A stretch of DNA of 64,000 bases from Mucilaginibacter jinjuensis (GTDB taxonomy: Bacteria > Bacteroidota > Bacteroidia > Sphingobacteriales > Sphingobacteriaceae): NCBI RefSeq assembly GCF_028596025.1, contig NZ_CP117167.1:3038001-3102000 (forward strand). The letters are read 5' to 3'. Position 1 is the first letter of the stretch. Each line of letters begins with the position of its first letter. Below are positions 52,272 to 60,412 of the stretch, piece after piece. The notes below the pieces were generated by a model. It made no database searches. It was given only the letters and a program-made list of their open reading frames with translations, and had not been told where the DNA came from. The position numbers and the translations under genes were made by a program.

Positions 52272-53360
52272 TTACATCAGGAAGCCACCACCCAGCAGGT
52301 CGTTGCCTTCGTAAAACACAGCCGACTGGCCCGGTGCAATGCCCGAAACATTGTGTGTAAAGTCAACCTTCATGTGCTCGCCCATTTGTTGTATGGTACT
52401 TTGTGCGCCCGAATCTTTGTAGCGTATCTTGGTTACAGCTTCTAAAGGCTCGTTAATGTTTGCATATTTAATCAGGTTAAGGTTCTTAACCCAGGCTTGT
52501 TTCTTTTCCAGTTCGTTTTGGGTACCTAATACTACGGTGTTTGTTTTAGCATCAATGCGGGTAACAAACATAGGCTGGCCTAAAGCAATGCCTAAGCCTT
52601 TACGTTGCCCAATAGTATAAAAAGGATAGCCCTGATGCTGACCAACTACGGTACCATCTTCTAAAACAAAGTTACCTTTGCCAATGCGTTCGTCCAAATC
52701 TTCAACCTTGTGACGAAGAAATGCGCGGTAATCATTATCGGGTACAAAGCAAATTTCGTAGCTCTCGCTTTTATTAGCCAGTTCCAGCTGCCCCATATCC
52801 ATCGCCATCTGGCGGATCTCTGATTTGGCAAAGCTGCCTAACGGGAATTTAGTACGGGCAAGGTTTTGTTGCGATACGCCCCAAAGTACATAAGACTGAT
52901 CTTTGTTTTCGTCTTTACCCTTTGATATTACGTAACGGCCATTATCATGCTGGCGGATGTTGGCATAGTGCCCGGTTGCAATAAATTCGCAATCCAGTTT
53001 ATCAGCACGTTTTAACAAGGCATCCCATTTAATGTGGGTGTTACATAAAACGCATGGGTTAGGGGTGCGGCCTGCCAAATATTCGTCAACAAAGTTATCA
53101 ATCACAAAATCGCCAAACTCGCTGCGGATATCCAATATATAATGCGGGAAACCATAGCCAACGGCCAGGGCACGGGCGTCATTAATACTATCCAGGCTGC
53201 AGCAGCCGGTTTCTTTGCTGCTACCGCCCGATGAGGCGTAATCCCAGGTTTTCATGGTAAGCCCGATAACTTCATAGCCCTGCTCATGCAACATCACCGA
53301 TGCTACCGAACTATCAACTCCACCACTCATGGCTACTAAAATTCTTCCGTGCTTACTCAT
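52272..53360 (-). CDS. mnmA: tRNA-specific 2-thiouridylase
   Basis: MnmA adds sulfur to U34 of tRNAs for Lys, Glu and Gln. The PP-loop GGVDSSVASVMLHEQGYEV binds ATP. The two catalytic Cys are in NPCVLCNTH (about Cys104) and YEICFVPDNDY (about Cys203). The family's CCSLDS segment is also present. The length of 362 aa is normal. Its leader holds a hairpin that could control it (see 53490-53551). Confidence 0.94.
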   Translation of the reverse strand: MSKHGRILVAMSGGVDSSVASVMLHEQGYEVIGLTMKTWDYASSGGSSKETGCCSLDSINDARALAVGYGFPHYILDIRSEFGDFVIDNFVDEYLAGRTPNPCVLCNTHIKWDALLKRADKLDCEFIATGHYANIRQHDNGRYVISKGKDENKDQSYVLWGVSQQNLARTKFPLGSFAKSEIRQMAMDMGQLELANKSESYEICFVPDNDYRAFLRHKVEDLDERIGKGNFVLEDGTVVGQHQGYPFYTIGQRKGLGIALGQPMFVTRIDAKTNTVVLGTQNELEKKQAWVKNLNLIKYANINEPLEAVTKIRYKDSGAQSTIQQMGEHMKVDFTHNVSGIAPGQSAVFYEGNDLLGGGFLM

Positions 53361-53489
53361 AATACAAATACAAAAGTAATGGTTTTTAGGTGGAATGGAA
53401 CTATGGCAGCGTCAGTGTGAAGTAAAAACCGCATTGGCGTTAAAAACAGGCTTAGGGTGCTTTTTTATAAAAACGGGAAGAAAACCGGA

Positions 53490-53551
53490 AAAAAGAGGGT
53501 GAAAACACCCTTTTTTATAGCGTAATACAATAAAAATTTCACGCAAAGTTA
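53490..53551 (-). promoter_or_regulatory. Hairpin with T run downstream of a -7 box, before mnmA
   Basis: On the minus strand TAACTTTG (53544-53551) fits the -7 consensus. About 35 bases downstream AGGGTG and CACCCT pair around four bases, followed by a T-rich run. This could be an attenuator in the mnmA leader or the end of a small RNA of about 50 nt. On the plus strand the hairpin also looks terminator-like. Confidence 0.4.
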
Positions 53552-53653
53552 ACCGTTTGATTACAATGTTGGTAAGCAAAGTGTTTTTGCGATTTTGATT
53601 TATACAAAACAGCGCCAAAAATGTTTAATTAATTACAAAAATGATATTAACTA

Positions 53654-53684
53654 TTGTAGTGTGTTTTACACACCTATATATTTG
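53654..53684 (+). promoter_or_regulatory. Promoter of the 31-residue membrane peptide
   Basis: TTG, 20 bases and TATATTTG form a textbook Bacteroidota promoter. The expected start site is about 15 bases before the ATG at 53706. Confidence 0.8.
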
Positions 53685-53705
53685 GTTATAGACCTCTTAA
53701 TTAAA

Positions 53706-53801
53706 ATGAAAGCTATTGTTTCACTAACTATCGAACAAAAACTGCAGTACATTATACTGGTGACCATTGTTTGTGTTGCCATGGTACATTACTTTGCATA
53801 A
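53706..53801 (+). CDS. 31-residue single-span membrane peptide
   Basis: The frame encodes MKAIVSLTIEQKLQYIILVT followed by IVCVAMVHYFA. After a short charged start the chain is hydrophobic from about Leu13 to Val27, enough for one membrane helix. The gene has its own near-perfect promoter and its own strong terminator, so it is a complete monocistronic unit of about 165 bases. That makes it more credible than its size alone would. Function unknown; it could modify a membrane complex or act as a stress peptide. No antisense RNA typical of a type I toxin is evident. Confidence 0.6.
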   Translation: MKAIVSLTIEQKLQYIILVTIVCVAMVHYFA

Positions 53802-53826
53802 GTAATTCTTGCGATAAATTACTTAA

Positions 53827-53857
53827 GGTGTTTTGGGAAACCAGGACGCCTTTTTTT
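53827..53857 (+). terminator. Terminator of the 31-residue peptide gene
   Basis: GGTGTTTTGG and CCAGGACGCC pair over ten bases (with G:T pairs) around a GAAA tetraloop and are followed by seven Ts. Confidence 0.85.
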
Positions 53858-53895
53858 ATGCTTATTGTTTTCTATGAATGAAAATGAAATATTTA

Positions 53896-53927
53896 TTGAG
53901 ATAAGTTTTAATACAAACGTATTATTG
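53896..53927 (+). promoter_or_regulatory. Probable promoter of the ridA operon
   Basis: TTG, 21 bases and TATTATTG (one mismatch to TAnnTTTG) precede the operon's first ATG by 22 bases. Confidence 0.5.
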
Positions 53928-53949
53928 TAAAACTTAAAACGAACACCAA

Positions 53950-54414
53950 ATGAATACTCCTGATCAAAATTTTGAAGCGCTTAACTTGCAATTGCCGCCC
54001 GCACCATCGCCGCTTGGCGTATATAAACCATGTTTAATTGATGGTAAATATTTATATCTCTCTGGCCACGGTACTGTACAAAACGATGGTACCTTAATTA
54101 TAGGCCGTGTAGGTGATGCGCTTGATATGGACGAAGCTAAACAAGCCGCCCAGCAGGTTGGCCTGGCTATGCTGGCAACCATCAAAAAAAATATTGGCAG
54201 CTTTGATAAAATAAAACGTGTAATTAAAGTATTAGGCATGGTTAATTGCGTGCCCGAGTTTGAGAGCCACCCTTATGTGATTAACGGTTGTAGCGAGCTT
54301 TTTGCTAAGGTTTGGGGTAAAGAGAACGGCATCGGCGTGCGCAGTGCTGTAGGTATGGGCTCATTACCCGATAATATCCCGGTTGAAATTGAAGCAATGT
54401 TTGAATTAGTATAA
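53950..54414 (+). CDS. RidA/YjgF family enamine deaminase
   Basis: RidA proteins hydrolyse reactive enamine/imine intermediates released by PLP-dependent enzymes. The key Arg is in IGVRSAVGMGSLPDN, and the terminal Glu-containing strand is VEIEAMFELV. At 154 aa it is longer than the usual 128, with an extended N-terminus (LQLPPAPSPLGVYKP), as in a distinct RidA subgroup. The stop and the start of the next gene overlap (TAATG). Its placement ahead of a D-amino acid PLP enzyme fits disposal of 2-aminoacrylate-like products. Confidence 0.88.
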   Translation: MNTPDQNFEALNLQLPPAPSPLGVYKPCLIDGKYLYLSGHGTVQNDGTLIIGRVGDALDMDEAKQAAQQVGLAMLATIKKNIGSFDKIKRVIKVLGMVNCVPEFESHPYVINGCSELFAKVWGKENGIGVRSAVGMGSLPDNIPVEIEAMFELV

Positions 54415-55538
54415 TGAGCGAAGCATCAGAAGATTGGTACACCATTGATGATATAGATCAGCTGGATTCGCCCGCATTGGTGGTATATCCGGACAATGTG
54501 AAATATAACATCGAACTGGCTGTGGGTATGGTGGCTGAGGATGCATCGCGCCTGCGCCCGCACATCAAAACGCATAAGAGCAAAGAGCCTGTATTATTGC
54601 AAATGAAAGCCGGCATCAACAAATTTAAATGCGCCACTATAGCCGAAGCTGAAGTATTAGGTATGTGCCAGGCTCCTGATGTGCTATTGGCTTATCAACC
54701 GATTGGACCTAAGCTTAAAAGATTGATTAAGCTGATCCAGAAATATCCGGCTACTAAATATGCTTGTTTAATTGATAATATCGCAGCAGCAGAAGCTATT
54801 TCTGTTGAAGCATTAGCTAATGGTTTGCAAATTCCGGTTTATATCGATTTAAATGTGGGTATGAACCGTACAGGAATAGCTCCTGATGCCAAAGCTGTTG
54901 AACTTTATATAACGGCTAATAATTTGAAAGGCGTAAAACCTGTTGGACTGCATGCCTATGACGGCCATATCCATGAGCCCGAGTTGGATGTAAGGATCAT
55001 GAAAAGCGAAACCATATTAGCATCGGTATTAAAGCTACAGGCTGATATTGAAAATCAAGGTGTAACCAAACCTTTGATTATCGCAGGGGGATCACCAACC
55101 TTTCCGTTTTATGCAGAGAAAGAAGGCTTAGATTGCAGCCCCGGAACGTTTGTTTACTGGGATGCCGGTTATGATGAGGCTTTTACCGAACAGGATTTTA
55201 TCCCGGCTGTATTGGTAATAACCCGCGTGATCTCTTTGCCTGATGAAACCAAGATCTGTTTAGATCTGGGGCATAAATCAATCGCAGCAGAAAGCCCGTT
55301 GGATAAACGGGTAAGGTTTTTGAATGCCCCAGAACTACAACCCATAAGCCAAAGTGAAGAGCATCTGGTGATGGAAGCCGGCAAGGGCCATACCTATAAA
55401 CCAGGCGATGTACTATATGGCTTGCCATATCATGTTTGCCCAACTGTGGCTGCTTACGAGCGCGTAATTACTATTGAAGATAATAACATAACTGGCGAGT
55501 GGCTAAACCTGGCCCGCGACCGCAAAATAACCATCTGA
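54414..55538 (+). CDS. PLP-dependent D-threonine aldolase / D-serine dehydratase-like enzyme
   Basis: This is a fold-type III alanine-racemase-like barrel. The PLP Lys is in LRPHIKTHKSKEP. VYIDLNVGMNRTGIAP and GLHAYDGHIHEPE line the barrel. YHVCPTVA near the end carries the His-x-Cys pair that binds the zinc or other metal in the DSD1 and D-threonine aldolase families. Which of the two reactions (aldol cleavage or dehydration) it catalyses is not fixed by the sequence. It overlaps its neighbours at both ends. Confidence 0.88.
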   Translation: MSEASEDWYTIDDIDQLDSPALVVYPDNVKYNIELAVGMVAEDASRLRPHIKTHKSKEPVLLQMKAGINKFKCATIAEAEVLGMCQAPDVLLAYQPIGPKLKRLIKLIQKYPATKYACLIDNIAAAEAISVEALANGLQIPVYIDLNVGMNRTGIAPDAKAVELYITANNLKGVKPVGLHAYDGHIHEPELDVRIMKSETILASVLKLQADIENQGVTKPLIIAGGSPTFPFYAEKEGLDCSPGTFVYWDAGYDEAFTEQDFIPAVLVITRVISLPDETKICLDLGHKSIAAESPLDKRVRFLNAPELQPISQSEEHLVMEAGKGHTYKPGDVLYGLPYHVCPTVAAYERVITIEDNNITGEWLNLARDRKITI

Positions 55539-56608
55539 TGTTTGTTGTAGATGCCCACCTCGACCTGAGTATGAATGCCCTGGAATGGAACCGTGATTTG
55601 CGGCAACCCGTTTCGGCCATTAATGAACGCGAACATGGTTTGACTGATAAACCTGACCGTGCTAAAGCAACGGTATCATTACCCGAATTGCGTAAAGGTA
55701 ATATTGGATTGGTGGTGGCTACGCAAATTGCACGTTTTGCAGCTCCGGATAATCATTTGCCCGGCTGGCATTCGCCACAACAAGCCTGGGCGCAAACGCA
55801 AGGGCAACTGGCCTGGTATAAAACCATGGAAGCCTGCAGCGAAATGGTGCAGGTTAATGATCTGGAAACGTTGGAAGACCATATCATGCTATGGAACGAT
55901 GGTCAACCGAATGATAAAAAGCCTGTAGGTTATATTTTGAGTTTGGAGGGAGCTGATTCGATAGTTGATATAAGTTACCTCGAAACCGCTTACCGATCAG
56001 GCTTGCGAGCTGTTGGCCCTGCACACTATGGCCCGGGTAGGTATGCACAAGGTACAGATGCCACAGGTTTTATGGGCGAAACCGGGCATGCTTTGCTTAG
56101 AGAAATGGAGCGCCTGAACATCATCCTCGATGCCACCCATTTATGTGATGATAGTTTTTGGGAAGCTTTGGATCATTTTAACGGCCACGTTTGGGCCAGC
56201 CATAATAACTGCCGTGCATTGGTGAACCATAACCGCCAGTACAGTGATGAGCAAATTAAAGCCCTGATAGATCGCGGTGCGGTTATAGGAGCCGCCCTTG
56301 ATGCCTGGATGATGGTGCCCAACTGGGTTAGGGGCGAATCAACTCCGGTTGGTATGAACTGTAATCTTGAAGTTGCTGTTAACCATATCGACCATATCTG
56401 CCAGATAGCCGGCAATGCCCTGCATATTGGTATGGGCACAGATTTAGACGGTGCCTTCGGCCGCGAACAATGTCCTTACGATCTGGAAACGATTAGCGAC
56501 TTACAGAAGTTTATCGGCTTATTTGAAAAACGCGGCTATACCCAGGCTGATATTGAAAACATGATGCATGGCAATTGGTTGCGGTTTTTGAGGAAAGCCT
56601 GGGGGTAG
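55538..56608 (+). CDS. Dipeptidase, membrane dipeptidase family (M19)
   Basis: The start ATG overlaps the previous stop (TGATG), and the catalytic HxD (VVDAHLDLS) follows immediately, supporting this start over one 13 codons upstream. Other metal ligands lie in LSLEGADSIV (Glu), DATHLCDDSFW (His), WASHNNCRAL (His) and MGTDLDG (Asp). M19 enzymes split dipeptides, often with a D-residue at the C-terminus. That fits this operon, in which released D-amino acids would feed the aldolase/dehydratase. No signal peptide; 356 aa. Confidence 0.88.
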   Translation: MFVVDAHLDLSMNALEWNRDLRQPVSAINEREHGLTDKPDRAKATVSLPELRKGNIGLVVATQIARFAAPDNHLPGWHSPQQAWAQTQGQLAWYKTMEACSEMVQVNDLETLEDHIMLWNDGQPNDKKPVGYILSLEGADSIVDISYLETAYRSGLRAVGPAHYGPGRYAQGTDATGFMGETGHALLREMERLNIILDATHLCDDSFWEALDHFNGHVWASHNNCRALVNHNRQYSDEQIKALIDRGAVIGAALDAWMMVPNWVRGESTPVGMNCNLEVAVNHIDHICQIAGNALHIGMGTDLDGAFGREQCPYDLETISDLQKFIGLFEKRGYTQADIENMMHGNWLRFLRKAWG

Positions 56609-56629
56609 AACTATCTTTTAAAACGGCCT

Positions 56630-56696
56630 GTCATGCTGAGGCACTCGAAGCATGGTGTAGAGGCCAACCCTTATGCTTCGAGTGCCTCAGCATGAC
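56630..56696. repeat. GTCATGCTGAG palindrome
   Basis: The arm GTCATGCTGAGGCACTCGAA (56630) pairs perfectly for about 24 bases with its complement ending at 56696, around a spacer of about 18 bases. It lies between two convergent genes. Confidence 0.88.
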
Positions 56697-56715
56697 GGCG
56701 TTGATAAAATGTGCT

Positions 56716-57402
56716 TTACAAATACCCCTTATCCTTCAAAAACTTAACCCATACCAAATATGATTCTGGCTTTAGGTGCAAACCCTCAATGGTATATTGG
56801 CTATCCAGGTGACCCTCTTTATTTAAAAACAGCGGGTAAATATTGATAAAAGTATAATTACCTGCACCTGCATTGGCTTTAATCAGTTTATTAACGCTGA
56901 TCACATGTTCCTGCTTATCGTAATGCTGCGGGAAACGATCGTGGGTTGGGTCTAATGGCAAAATGCTTTGCACGTAGATTTTGGTAGCAGGGCTTTTCGC
57001 GTGGATCGTATTTACAATCTTCAGGTAGTTATCTGCAATTACGGCATCGGGGATATCCTTGCTGATATCATTAATGCCAATCAGGATAAATAACTTTGAT
57101 GGCTTTCTTACAACGATATCATCCAGGCGTTTCAAGATGCCATAAGTAACATCGCCGCCGATGCCGCGGTTAATAACGGTTGTATCATTTGTAGCTTTTT
57201 TCCAGTCGCCCATCTCGGTGATGCTATTTCCGAGGAAAATGATATGACCCGTGGTAACCGGCTCGTGGCTAAACTGTTCTACCCGTTGTTTGTAATGGTC
57301 GGGCAGGGTAGGGATGGTATCAAACAGATTCTGATTAGTAAGCTTATTTTGTGCTTTTAATGCCACTGGCAAAAGCATCAGCATAAATAAAAGGTATTTC
57401 AT
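56716..57402 (-). CDS. Exported SGNH/GDSL hydrolase
   Basis: The signal peptide is MKYLLFMLMLLPVALKA. The SGNH blocks are FLGNSITEMGDW (Ser), NRGIGGDVT (Gly), LIGINDISKD (Asn) and IEGLHLKPE (His). It resembles the platelet-activating-factor-acetylhydrolase-like group acting on acylated sugars or lipids in the periplasm. Length is 228 aa. Unlike the SGNH enzyme at 38208, this one is secreted. Confidence 0.87.
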   Translation of the reverse strand: MKYLLFMLMLLPVALKAQNKLTNQNLFDTIPTLPDHYKQRVEQFSHEPVTTGHIIFLGNSITEMGDWKKATNDTTVINRGIGGDVTYGILKRLDDIVVRKPSKLFILIGINDISKDIPDAVIADNYLKIVNTIHAKSPATKIYVQSILPLDPTHDRFPQHYDKQEHVISVNKLIKANAGAGNYTFINIYPLFLNKEGHLDSQYTIEGLHLKPESYLVWVKFLKDKGYL

Positions 57403-57488
57403 AAAAAGGGATATAAATTGATGCCACCAATATAACCAATTATGAAATGTAGTTGAAACAGTTAAAAAAGAATATCTGATAATTTATA

Positions 57489-58106
57489 CTAAATGCCGAG
57501 CATCTGTTTCATCCAGATTGGAATCAAGCGCTTGCGCTCTGTTATAGTGCTGATAAATTCCTGATCATTCATCGCGCCCGAGTTAATGATCACGTTTTTG
57601 CTCAGGAAGGGGAAGATGATCATCCCCATCATATTCATCATCACATGTACCGGTTCAAAATCAAACCTGCCTTCTATTTTTAAAGCATAAACCTGTTTGG
57701 CAAATATAGAATTCTGGATATTCTTAATGTTATTCACCATGGGTGACTCTACTGAGCCCGACATAACCTCGTTCACCATAAAGTACGGGAAATCGGGGTT
57801 CTGTAAAATCATATCGATATAGTGGCCAACCAACAACTCTATCTTTTCGCCCAAAGTGGTTTCCTCGTTATTAACCACGGGTTGTATCTGATCGAACAGT
57901 TGCTGAATGGTTTCTGTCATAATGAGTTGAAACAGTTTCTCCTTACTGCGGAAATAGTAGTTTACCAGCGACAGGTTAATATCGGCCTCGGCAGCAATAT
58001 CGCGCACAGTGGTAGAAGCGAAGCCCTTGCGTGTAAAAACTGCTTTGGCTGCTTCCTTTATTTTCTCTTCGGTGGTGATCTCTGCTGTCGAACTCATCAT
58101 AATCAT
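57489..58106 (-). CDS. TetR family regulator of the adjacent efflux pump
   Basis: The helix-turn-helix region is EAAKAVFTRKGFASTTVRDI through INLSLVNYYFRSKEKLFQLI (about residues 12-55). The C-terminal ligand domain contains FPYFMVNEVMSGSVES, as in Bacteroidota TetR proteins. The ATG at 58106 is preferred to a TTG four codons upstream, since that TTG lies in the -7 box. The start codon is inside a 15-bp inverted repeat, likely its own operator. It regulates itself and presumably the MFS gene. Confidence 0.87.
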   Translation of the reverse strand: MIMMSSTAEITTEEKIKEAAKAVFTRKGFASTTVRDIAAEADINLSLVNYYFRSKEKLFQLIMTETIQQLFDQIQPVVNNEETTLGEKIELLVGHYIDMILQNPDFPYFMVNEVMSGSVESPMVNNIKNIQNSIFAKQVYALKIEGRFDFEPVHVMMNMMGMIIFPFLSKNVIINSGAMNDQEFISTITERKRLIPIWMKQMLGI

Positions 58107-58147
58107 ATTTATGCCCAAATTTATGATTTACAGGCATAAATATGATT
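58101..58147 (-). promoter_or_regulatory. tetR promoter framed by a perfect 15-bp inverted repeat
   Basis: AATCATATTTATGCC (58101-58115) and its perfect complement GGCATAAATATGATT (58133-58147) flank a 17-base spacer. The spacer holds TAAATTTG on the minus strand (58116-58123), a consensus -7 box. A protein bound to both arms would cover the promoter. Confidence 0.72.
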
Positions 58148-58154
58148 TAATGTT

Positions 58155-59699
58155 TTAGTGCGTATCGGCTACTGCTTTTTGTGCCTTAAATGGTGCCAGG
58201 TATAACAGCGGGATAGAGAACAACATCACCATACCAACTATCCAATAAGCATCGTTATAAGTAAGTAGCATGCTTTGCTTAACTACCGTGCCTTCCATAG
58301 CGCCGTAAGCCATGTGTGTAGCATCTGACATGGATTTACCCTTACCCAAAAAGTTTTGTACATAACCGTTAAAGCGCTGCACATAATAAGGGTTATACGG
58401 ATTAATATTGGTAAGCAGATTATTGCGGTGTACTGCCTGGCGAATGTGGATTAACGTGGTTAACCCGGCAATACCAAATGAACCACCCAGCTGGCGCATC
58501 ATATTGTTTAAACCTGCACCCTGGCCAATTTCGGCACCTTTTAAACCACCGATAGCAAGCGTGGTTAACGGTACAAACAATAAAGACATGGCAGCACCCC
58601 TGATTACCAGCGGCCAAAAGAAATCGGTATTGCCGGTAGCCAGGGTTGAATTGCTGAGCATCCAGGAAAAAACGAAGAACAGGATCATACCTCCGGTTGC
58701 CAGTATTTGAGCGGGTACTCCTTTGTTAAGCATCATCCCCATAAATGGCATAATAATAATGGTAACTATACCACCCGGCAACAAAATAAGCCCTGTTTGC
58801 TGGGCCGAGAAACCTAACAAGCCCTGGGCAAATACCGGGAACACAAATGTTGATCCGTACAACCCAACTCCCAGTACAAATGAAGTTACCATACCAGCCG
58901 AAAAGCTGCGGTAGCGCATAATTTTAAAGTTAACGATAGGGTGATCTGTGCTTAACTCTCGCCAAATGAACAGCAAAGTGCCCAATACTGCCATTACCGT
59001 AAGTATAGTAATATAGGTGGTAGAGAACCAATCTTCATCCTCGCCTTTTTCTAATATGGTTTGCAGGCTGCCTACGGCTACGGCCAGCAAGCCGATACCC
59101 CACCAATCGATGGGTTTGCCACGGCCATCGCTTGGTGTTTCGCGCACAAACGTGTAGGTGAATGTTGCAGCTAATGCGCCTACAGGCAGGTTTACGTAAA
59201 AGATCCAGGGCCACGAGAAATTATCAGTGATGTAACCACCAATTGTTGGGCCTATGGTTGGGCCAACAATAGCCCCCAAACCAAATAGGGCAGTAGCAGT
59301 ACCAATTTGCTCGCGTGGCCAGGTATCTAATAATATAGCCTGTGCTGTTGATAATAAACCGCCGCCCGCAACACCTTGCATAACCCGGAAAGCTACCAGC
59401 TCTGTTAAACTATGCGCATTGCCACACAAAAAAGAGAAAATGGTAAAGGCAATGATAGAAGCCAGAAAATACTTCTTCCGCCCGAAGAAACTACCCAGCC
59501 AGCCCGACATAGGCAAAATAATAACGTTAGCCACACTATACCCCGTGACAACCCATGCTGCATCTGTTAGCGTTGCGCCCAAATTACCCTGAATTTGGGG
59601 GATAGATACGTTTACTATAGTGGTATCAATAAGCTCCAGCAGCGAAGCTGTGATAACTGTAATGGTGATAATCCATTTTTTAAACCCGGTCTCGGCCAT
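58155..59699 (-). CDS. DHA2 family MFS drug efflux transporter (EmrB/QacA type)
   Basis: A 14-helix inner-membrane proton antiporter. The LDTTIV-type motif is LLELIDTTIVNVSIPQIQG in helix 1; GWLGSFFGRKKYFL is motif A; motif C is GLGAIVGPTIGPTIGGYI. The length of 514 aa is standard. Members export drugs, bile salts or dyes, often with an EmrA-type adaptor and TolC; no adaptor gene is adjacent, so the partner may be elsewhere. The tetR gene follows. Confidence 0.92.
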   Translation of the reverse strand: MAETGFKKWIITITVITASLLELIDTTIVNVSIPQIQGNLGATLTDAAWVVTGYSVANVIILPMSGWLGSFFGRKKYFLASIIAFTIFSFLCGNAHSLTELVAFRVMQGVAGGGLLSTAQAILLDTWPREQIGTATALFGLGAIVGPTIGPTIGGYITDNFSWPWIFYVNLPVGALAATFTYTFVRETPSDGRGKPIDWWGIGLLAVAVGSLQTILEKGEDEDWFSTTYITILTVMAVLGTLLFIWRELSTDHPIVNFKIMRYRSFSAGMVTSFVLGVGLYGSTFVFPVFAQGLLGFSAQQTGLILLPGGIVTIIIMPFMGMMLNKGVPAQILATGGMILFFVFSWMLSNSTLATGNTDFFWPLVIRGAAMSLLFVPLTTLAIGGLKGAEIGQGAGLNNMMRQLGGSFGIAGLTTLIHIRQAVHRNNLLTNINPYNPYYVQRFNGYVQNFLGKGKSMSDATHMAYGAMEGTVVKQSMLLTYNDAYWIVGMVMLFSIPLLYLAPFKAQKAVADTH

Positions 59700-59727
59700 G
59701 ATGTAATAATCTGTGTTGAATAAATGA

Positions 59728-59783
59728 ACTTGTCATTCGTTTAAATGACAGGTCAAATTTATTCAATCGATTGATTAAAACAA
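59728..59783 (-). promoter_or_regulatory. MFS promoter with adjacent palindromic operator
   Basis: On the minus strand TTG (59781-59783), 19 bases and TAAATTTG (59754-59761) make a consensus promoter. Directly downstream, where transcription should start, lies the near-perfect palindrome TGTCATTCGTTTAAATGACA (plus strand, centre near 59741). A second perfect palindrome, TCAATCGATTGA (59763-59774), sits between the two promoter boxes. Confidence 0.78.
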
Positions 59784-59907
59784 TTGTTTAAAACATATAG
59801 TTGAAACAAGTTTACAATTGGATTATATTGGAGAAAAGACAAAGGATTTTGGGAGGAAGGACTTAGGAGAAGAGCGTAGGATAAAAAGAGCGATGATTAA
59901 ATAAAAA

Positions 59908-59934
59908 AAGCCTGTAGTTTTAGCTACAGGCTTC
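59908..59934 (-). terminator. Terminator of ohrR-ohr
   Basis: On the minus strand AAGCCTGTAG pairs with CTACAGGCTT, followed by seven Ts. The same stem sequence occurs at 60967-61002. Confidence 0.88.
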
Positions 59935-59957
59935 TATATATTAAATTCAAGTGCTTA

Positions 59958-60401
59958 TTAAAACTCTGCTGCAGGTACAGTAGTAGTGTTTAAAGTAACC
60001 TCTACATTACCGCGGGTTGCGTTAGAGTATGGGCAAACCTGATGCGCTTGTTCTACCAGTGCAACAGCTTCTGTCTGGTCAATACCAGGGATATTTACAT
60101 CTAAGGTAATTACCAGGGCAAAGCCGCCATTTCCGTTAGAACCGATGCCAACATGGGCCCTTACGGTTGTATCGGTTATATCTAATTTTTCTGCTTTTAT
60201 AACATGATTAAGTGCGCTATCAAAACAAGCTGAATAGCCTGCAGCAAATAATTGCTCAGGGTTGGTATAAGCGCCACCTGCACCACCCAGTTCTTTAGGC
60301 ATTCTAACTTCTAAATTTAATACGCCATCAGAAGATGATACATGACCATTTCTTCCACCTTTTGCTGTAGCTACAGCAGTATACAAAGCTTTTACTGACA
60401 T
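59958..60401 (-). CDS. ohr: Organic hydroperoxide resistance protein (OsmC family)
   Basis: Ohr is a thiol peroxidase that reduces organic hydroperoxides. The peroxidatic Cys is in AAGYSACFDSALNHV and the resolving Cys in QVCPYSNATRGNVEV, with GGAGGAYTNPEQLFAAGY between. At 147 aa it is normal. It follows ohrR after 11 bases, so both are transcribed from the promoter overlapping the OhrR palindrome. Confidence 0.93.
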   Translation of the reverse strand: MSVKALYTAVATAKGGRNGHVSSSDGVLNLEVRMPKELGGAGGAYTNPEQLFAAGYSACFDSALNHVIKAEKLDITDTTVRAHVGIGSNGNGGFALVITLDVNIPGIDQTEAVALVEQAHQVCPYSNATRGNVEVTLNTTTVPAAEF

Positions 60402-60412
60402 GATTTCTATTA

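Noticed and set aside
53412..53618. A 68-codon minus-strand frame upstream of mnmA
   Set aside because: It crosses the hairpin and -7 box, is rich in AT-driven codons and shows no conserved feature.
53706..53801. 31-residue peptide as a type I toxin
   Set aside because: No antisense RNA promoter overlapping the message is evident, so the assignment is not supported beyond size and hydrophobicity.
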